This document shows positions 34,684-37,029 of a stretch of 37,029 nucleotides of DNA, in pieces. This DNA is from an uncultured Porphyromonadaceae bacterium (lineage in GTDB: Bacteria; Bacteroidota; Bacteroidia; Bacteroidales; Muribaculaceae), in the NCBI GenBank assembly GCA_947073495.1, contig CAMTMX010000030.1, positions 1 to 37,029 on the forward strand, read 5' to 3'. A model generated the notes under the pieces. It was not told where the DNA came from and ran no database searches. It was given only the letters and a program-made list of their open reading frames with translations. Both the position numbers and the translations under genes were made by a program. Numbering within the stretch: position 1 is the first letter of the stretch; every line of letters starts with the position of its first letter.

Positions 34684-36048
34684 ATGAAATACATGCTCAT
34701 TGCCGGTGAGGCATCCGGCGACCTACATGCCTCGAATTTGATCAGCTCCTTGAAAAAGATCGACCCGGAAGCGGATTTCCGCTTTTTCGGCGGTGATCTT
34801 ATGGCAAAAGCCGCAAGAAAAAATCCCGAAATACATTACGAAATGATGAATGTAATGGGATTCTCAGAAGTGTTAAGAAAACTGCCCACGCTTTGGAAAA
34901 ATCTTCGCACCGCAAAGCACATCATTGCGGAATACCGCCCGGATGTGCTGATTCTTGTAGACTATCCGAGTTTCAATCTTAAACTCGCGAAATATGCCCA
35001 CTCCCTGGGCATACGCGTAGACTATTTCATATCGCCTAAAGTATGGGCGTGGAAAGAATACAGGGTCAAGAAAATCAAGAAATGGGTCAGCAACCTTTAT
35101 TCTATTCTTCCCTTTGAGGTTGGATTCTATAAAAAGCATGGCTACAATGTCACTTATGTAGGCAATCCCTCTGTCCAGGAGATGGAATATTTCATGGGAC
35201 ATCTCCCTCCGCGGCGTCATTTTGTGGAACGACAGGGTTTCACCGACCGTGAAAAACCGATCATAGCGATCCTTCCGGGCTCACGCAGAAGTGAAATCAA
35301 AAACAATCTGCCACTCATGATCGCCGCTGCCAAAAGATTTCCCGAATTCCAGTATGCCGTGGGTGCAGCTCCTGCAGTACCTGAGAAATTTTATCGAGAG
35401 GTGGCACAGGATCCCGGTCTGCAGGTTGTCTTCGGGGCTACACCTACTCTGCTGAAATATTCTCAGGCGGCGGTGGTCACTTCCGGCACCGCAACTCTTG
35501 AAACCGCGCTTATTGGCACTCCACAGGTGGTTTGCTACCGAGGCAACGGACGAAAGCTGACTTATACTCTGATGGAAAAACTCCTCAAGGTGAAATATGT
35601 CTCGCTCCCGAATCTCATTGTCAACAATAGTGTGGTGCCCGAACTTTTACTTCATAACTGCACCCCTACCACTATTGCCCGCGAGCTATCACCCCTCCTC
35701 CAGCCTTCGCCAAAACGAGACTGGCAGATTTCCGGTTATAAAAATATACGCCGACGTCTCGGTAACAGTGTGGCAAGTGCCTATGCCGCAGAGCTTATCA
35801 CCGATTCTCTTGGCATAACCGCTCCAAAAGAAGATCAAAATCCGGGCAATCCTGACAACACACCCCGTAAGAAAATTAACCTTCCCAGAAAAAACAACGA
35901 CAATTCTAAAAAAAACGCGATAGATATCTCTGACAGCAATGATGACCTCTCAAAGGGGAACACTCAGGAAGAGACCCAGCCTCAAAAACCTCCAAGAAGA
36001 AGATATCCAAGAAAAAGACCTCCTCGACAACCTGAAACGGAAGTCTGA
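34684..36048 (+). CDS. lpxB: Lipid-A-disaccharide synthase with a charged C-terminal tail
   Basis: This 454-residue protein catalyses transfer of the 2,3-diacylglucosamine unit from UDP onto lipid X, giving lipid A disaccharide at the inner face of the inner membrane. The family start MKYMLIAGEASGDLHASNL, the Asp93 region LVDYPSFN (likely the E. coli Asp98 equivalent), ISPKVWAWK, and the nucleotide-sugar site ILPGSRRSEI and TSGTATLETAL are all present. The core ends near residue 380. A tail of about 75 residues rich in Lys, Arg, Asn, Pro and Gln follows (RKNNDNSKKN, PRRRYPRKRPPRQPETEV) and is probably disordered. It is unlike the short C-terminus of most LpxB. surE, often upstream in related genomes, is absent. 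Confidence 0.92.
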   Translation: MKYMLIAGEASGDLHASNLISSLKKIDPEADFRFFGGDLMAKAARKNPEIHYEMMNVMGFSEVLRKLPTLWKNLRTAKHIIAEYRPDVLILVDYPSFNLKLAKYAHSLGIRVDYFISPKVWAWKEYRVKKIKKWVSNLYSILPFEVGFYKKHGYNVTYVGNPSVQEMEYFMGHLPPRRHFVERQGFTDREKPIIAILPGSRRSEIKNNLPLMIAAAKRFPEFQYAVGAAPAVPEKFYREVAQDPGLQVVFGATPTLLKYSQAAVVTSGTATLETALIGTPQVVCYRGNGRKLTYTLMEKLLKVKYVSLPNLIVNNSVVPELLLHNCTPTTIARELSPLLQPSPKRDWQISGYKNIRRRLGNSVASAYAAELITDSLGITAPKEDQNPGNPDNTPRKKINLPRKNNDNSKKNAIDISDSNDDLSKGNTQEETQPQKPPRRRYPRKRPPRQPETEV

Positions 36049-36114
36049 ATGGGAAACCTTTTTGCATTGACAGGTGTTAATTTTATATAATAATCCTTTA
36101 ATTTCATACCTGCC

Positions 36115-36489
36115 GTGTCTCAAAACTATAATCCATATCCACGCTCTTATGGCAACATTATATTCCTGATATGTAGCGCACTCCTTTTTTTAGGAGCAAT
36201 CGCTATATTTATATGGTTTCTTATTAATGCTACAGAGCATCACTTTGTGAAAAATATCCTTTATGCCACTGCATTTCTTATCATCACCCTCGGGGTCTTG
36301 GTCTACAGCCTATGCGCATATAAGACACCGCACACTGCCTCCACCATAATGTGGGTGACAATGGGAATCGGCATAGCCACATTTATTGTGGGGCTATGCC
36401 TTAAAGATCCACGACAGTCAGTAGAAATCAGCAGCCAGCCCGTACATGTCTCGCAAACCAGCGAAATCCCGGACGGAATAGATTTTTAA
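36115..36489 (+). CDS. Small membrane protein, three hydrophobic segments
   Basis: This 124-residue protein starts at GTG 36115 (MSQNYNPYPRSYGN) with no ATG at a plausible place. Three hydrophobic segments (about 14-36, 46-66, 77-96) and a short polar C-terminus (DPRQSVEISSQPVHVSQTSEIPDGIDF) suggest an inner-membrane protein. I recognise no family. It lies 66 bases after lpxB in the same direction and may be cotranscribed, so an envelope role is a guess. Confidence 0.6.
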   Translation: MSQNYNPYPRSYGNIIFLICSALLFLGAIAIFIWFLINATEHHFVKNILYATAFLIITLGVLVYSLCAYKTPHTASTIMWVTMGIGIATFIVGLCLKDPRQSVEISSQPVHVSQTSEIPDGIDF

Positions 36490-36543
36490 GGAAGCATACC
36501 TCCGTATCAAATCTTTGAATTTCAATAAAAATCCAAAACGAGA

Positions 36544-36630
36544 GACTGTGACGCACATGAAGAGCACCCCAAAAGTTTTTCTAACTTTTGGGGTACACTT
36601 CACACCTTAATTACGAGACAGTCTTTTTTG
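36544..36630 (+). terminator. Structured terminator after the lpxB-membrane protein pair
   Basis: GACTGT (36544-36549) pairs with ACAGTC (36618-36623) around a perfect inner hairpin ACCCCAAAAGTT/AACTTTTGGGGT (36566-36594), then TTTTTT follows. The outer pairing plus T-run suggests an intrinsic terminator. The inner arm also resembles the end of some IS3-family elements. Confidence 0.55.
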
Positions 36631-36654
36631 TCGGGAATCTACCACCGCATATTT

Positions 36655-36909
36655 TCAATCGTCGTCATGATGGTGGTGATGATGATGCTTTTTATATTTC
36701 TTGTATTTTTTGTATTTTTTGTATTTCTTGTATTTTTTGTATTTCTTATGCTTGTGCTTTTTATGTTTCGGCTTATGATAATAAGCTGAATCATATTCAT
36801 AACAATCCCAGTATGGTCCGGGAGTGCAACCGGTTGTCGACACTGCAAAAGATACGCCTATAAGCATTATCGTAAGCAATCGGATAATTTTGTGGAATCT
36901 GGTTTTCAT
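36655..36909 (-). CDS. Tiny lipoprotein with Lys-Lys-Tyr repeats and a His/Asp tail
   Basis: This 84-residue protein begins MKTRFHKIIRLLTIMLIGVS with a lipoprotein-like TTGC site (Cys28), then a short Tyr/Asp segment (PGPYWDCYEYDSAYY). A basic repeat region (HKPKHKKHKHKKYKKYKKYK, six KKY units) and a C-terminus of seven His and three Asp follow. The repeat region is built from 9-base units (36688-36748), prone to copy change. The composition suggests surface anchoring with binding of metal ions (His/Asp tail) and of negatively charged partners (Lys). Function unknown. The reading is supported by the clear signal peptide rather than by a family match. Confidence 0.65.
   Translation of the reverse strand: MKTRFHKIIRLLTIMLIGVSFAVSTTGCTPGPYWDCYEYDSAYYHKPKHKKHKHKKYKKYKKYKKYKKYKKYKKHHHHHHHDDD
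36688..36748 (-). repeat. Tandem 9-base repeat encoding Lys-Lys-Tyr
   Basis: Six to seven imperfect 9-base units of the form AAG/AAA AAA TAC inside the small lipoprotein gene. Copy number may vary between strains. Confidence 0.6.
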
Positions 36910-36933
36910 AACTTATTCAATTATATAATTTAA

Positions 36934-37029
36934 GAGAATGTTTGGATTTGATTTATGTTAAGATTTAGAGAGGATTTTCGAGTAAATTTTGAGTTTGAGA
37001 GATGGAGTTATGGGGTTCCATAATAACAG
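36934..37029. repeat. Dispersed MITE-like repeat, copy 3 (runs off the right edge)
   Basis: Diverged left part, then a segment identical or nearly so to the copy at 3963 (GATGGAGTTATGGGGTTCCATAAT), including the TTATGG/CCATAA hairpin. It lies just upstream of the tiny lipoprotein gene and is cut by the window edge. Confidence 0.65.

Noticed and set aside
36588-36863. Plus-strand Cys/Phe/Ile-rich frame
   Set aside because: It is the complement of the Lys/Tyr/His repeat gene, which has the clear lipoprotein signal.

Overview
This window looks like chromosome from a Bacteroidota member of the order Bacteroidales, plausibly a Muribaculaceae-like gut commensal (inference). The sequence shows Bacteroidota-type -7 boxes (TAnnTTTG), no clear Shine-Dalgarno sites, Bacteroidota-style lipoproteins, a GLUG-repeat surface protein with a type IX secretion-like tail, LpxB, a bacterial serpin and several large GH2 enzymes. 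I see no rRNA, tRNA, CRISPR array, integrase or intact insertion sequence.

Layout. 1-2347: the 3' end of an outer-membrane barrel gene overlapping a peptidase-C39 ABC exporter. 2.6-7.5 kb: a sensor histidine kinase, then pheT and a YebC-family gene, closed by a strong hairpin. 7.5-10.9 kb (minus): a secreted GH2 beta-galactosidase with a G10 tract near its N-terminus. 11.26-13.53 kb: an AAA ATPase plus HNH nuclease pair matching the Septu (PtuA/PtuB) anti-phage architecture. 13.87-14.75 kb (minus): a membrane-anchored thioredoxin-fold protein. 14.9-23.4 kb: a carbohydrate locus with an AraC regulator divergent from an MFS sugar porter, a DUF5107-TPR protein and a secreted GH2 enzyme. That GH2 gene is split by a -1 frameshift exactly at an A AAA AAG slippery heptamer. 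23.5-28.5 kb: a solitary XRE regulator, an M64 peptidase, a probable free-standing small RNA, ferritin, a serpin lipoprotein and a small lipoprotein gene broken by an in-frame TAA. 29.0-31.1 kb: a three-gene operon (unknown small protein, SDR epimerase-like protein, GNGPS-motif glycosyltransferase-like protein). 31.2-37.0 kb: a GLUG surface protein, a beta-helix-like lipoprotein, lpxB with a charged tail, a small membrane protein and a tiny Lys/Tyr/His-rich lipoprotein.

A dispersed repeat of about 160 bp occurs at 3963, 26677 and 36934. The full copy has inverted ends and a central hairpin, as a MITE-like element would. One copy lies inside the predicted pheT leader. Many genes end in long, near-perfect hairpins.

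The best candidates for new biology are the slippery-site GH2 gene, the AraC/MFS/DUF5107-TPR/GH2 locus, the orphan small RNA at about 25.55-25.71 kb, the inverted-end repeat and the PtuAB-like pair. Family names are from my own reading of motifs; no database search was possible.
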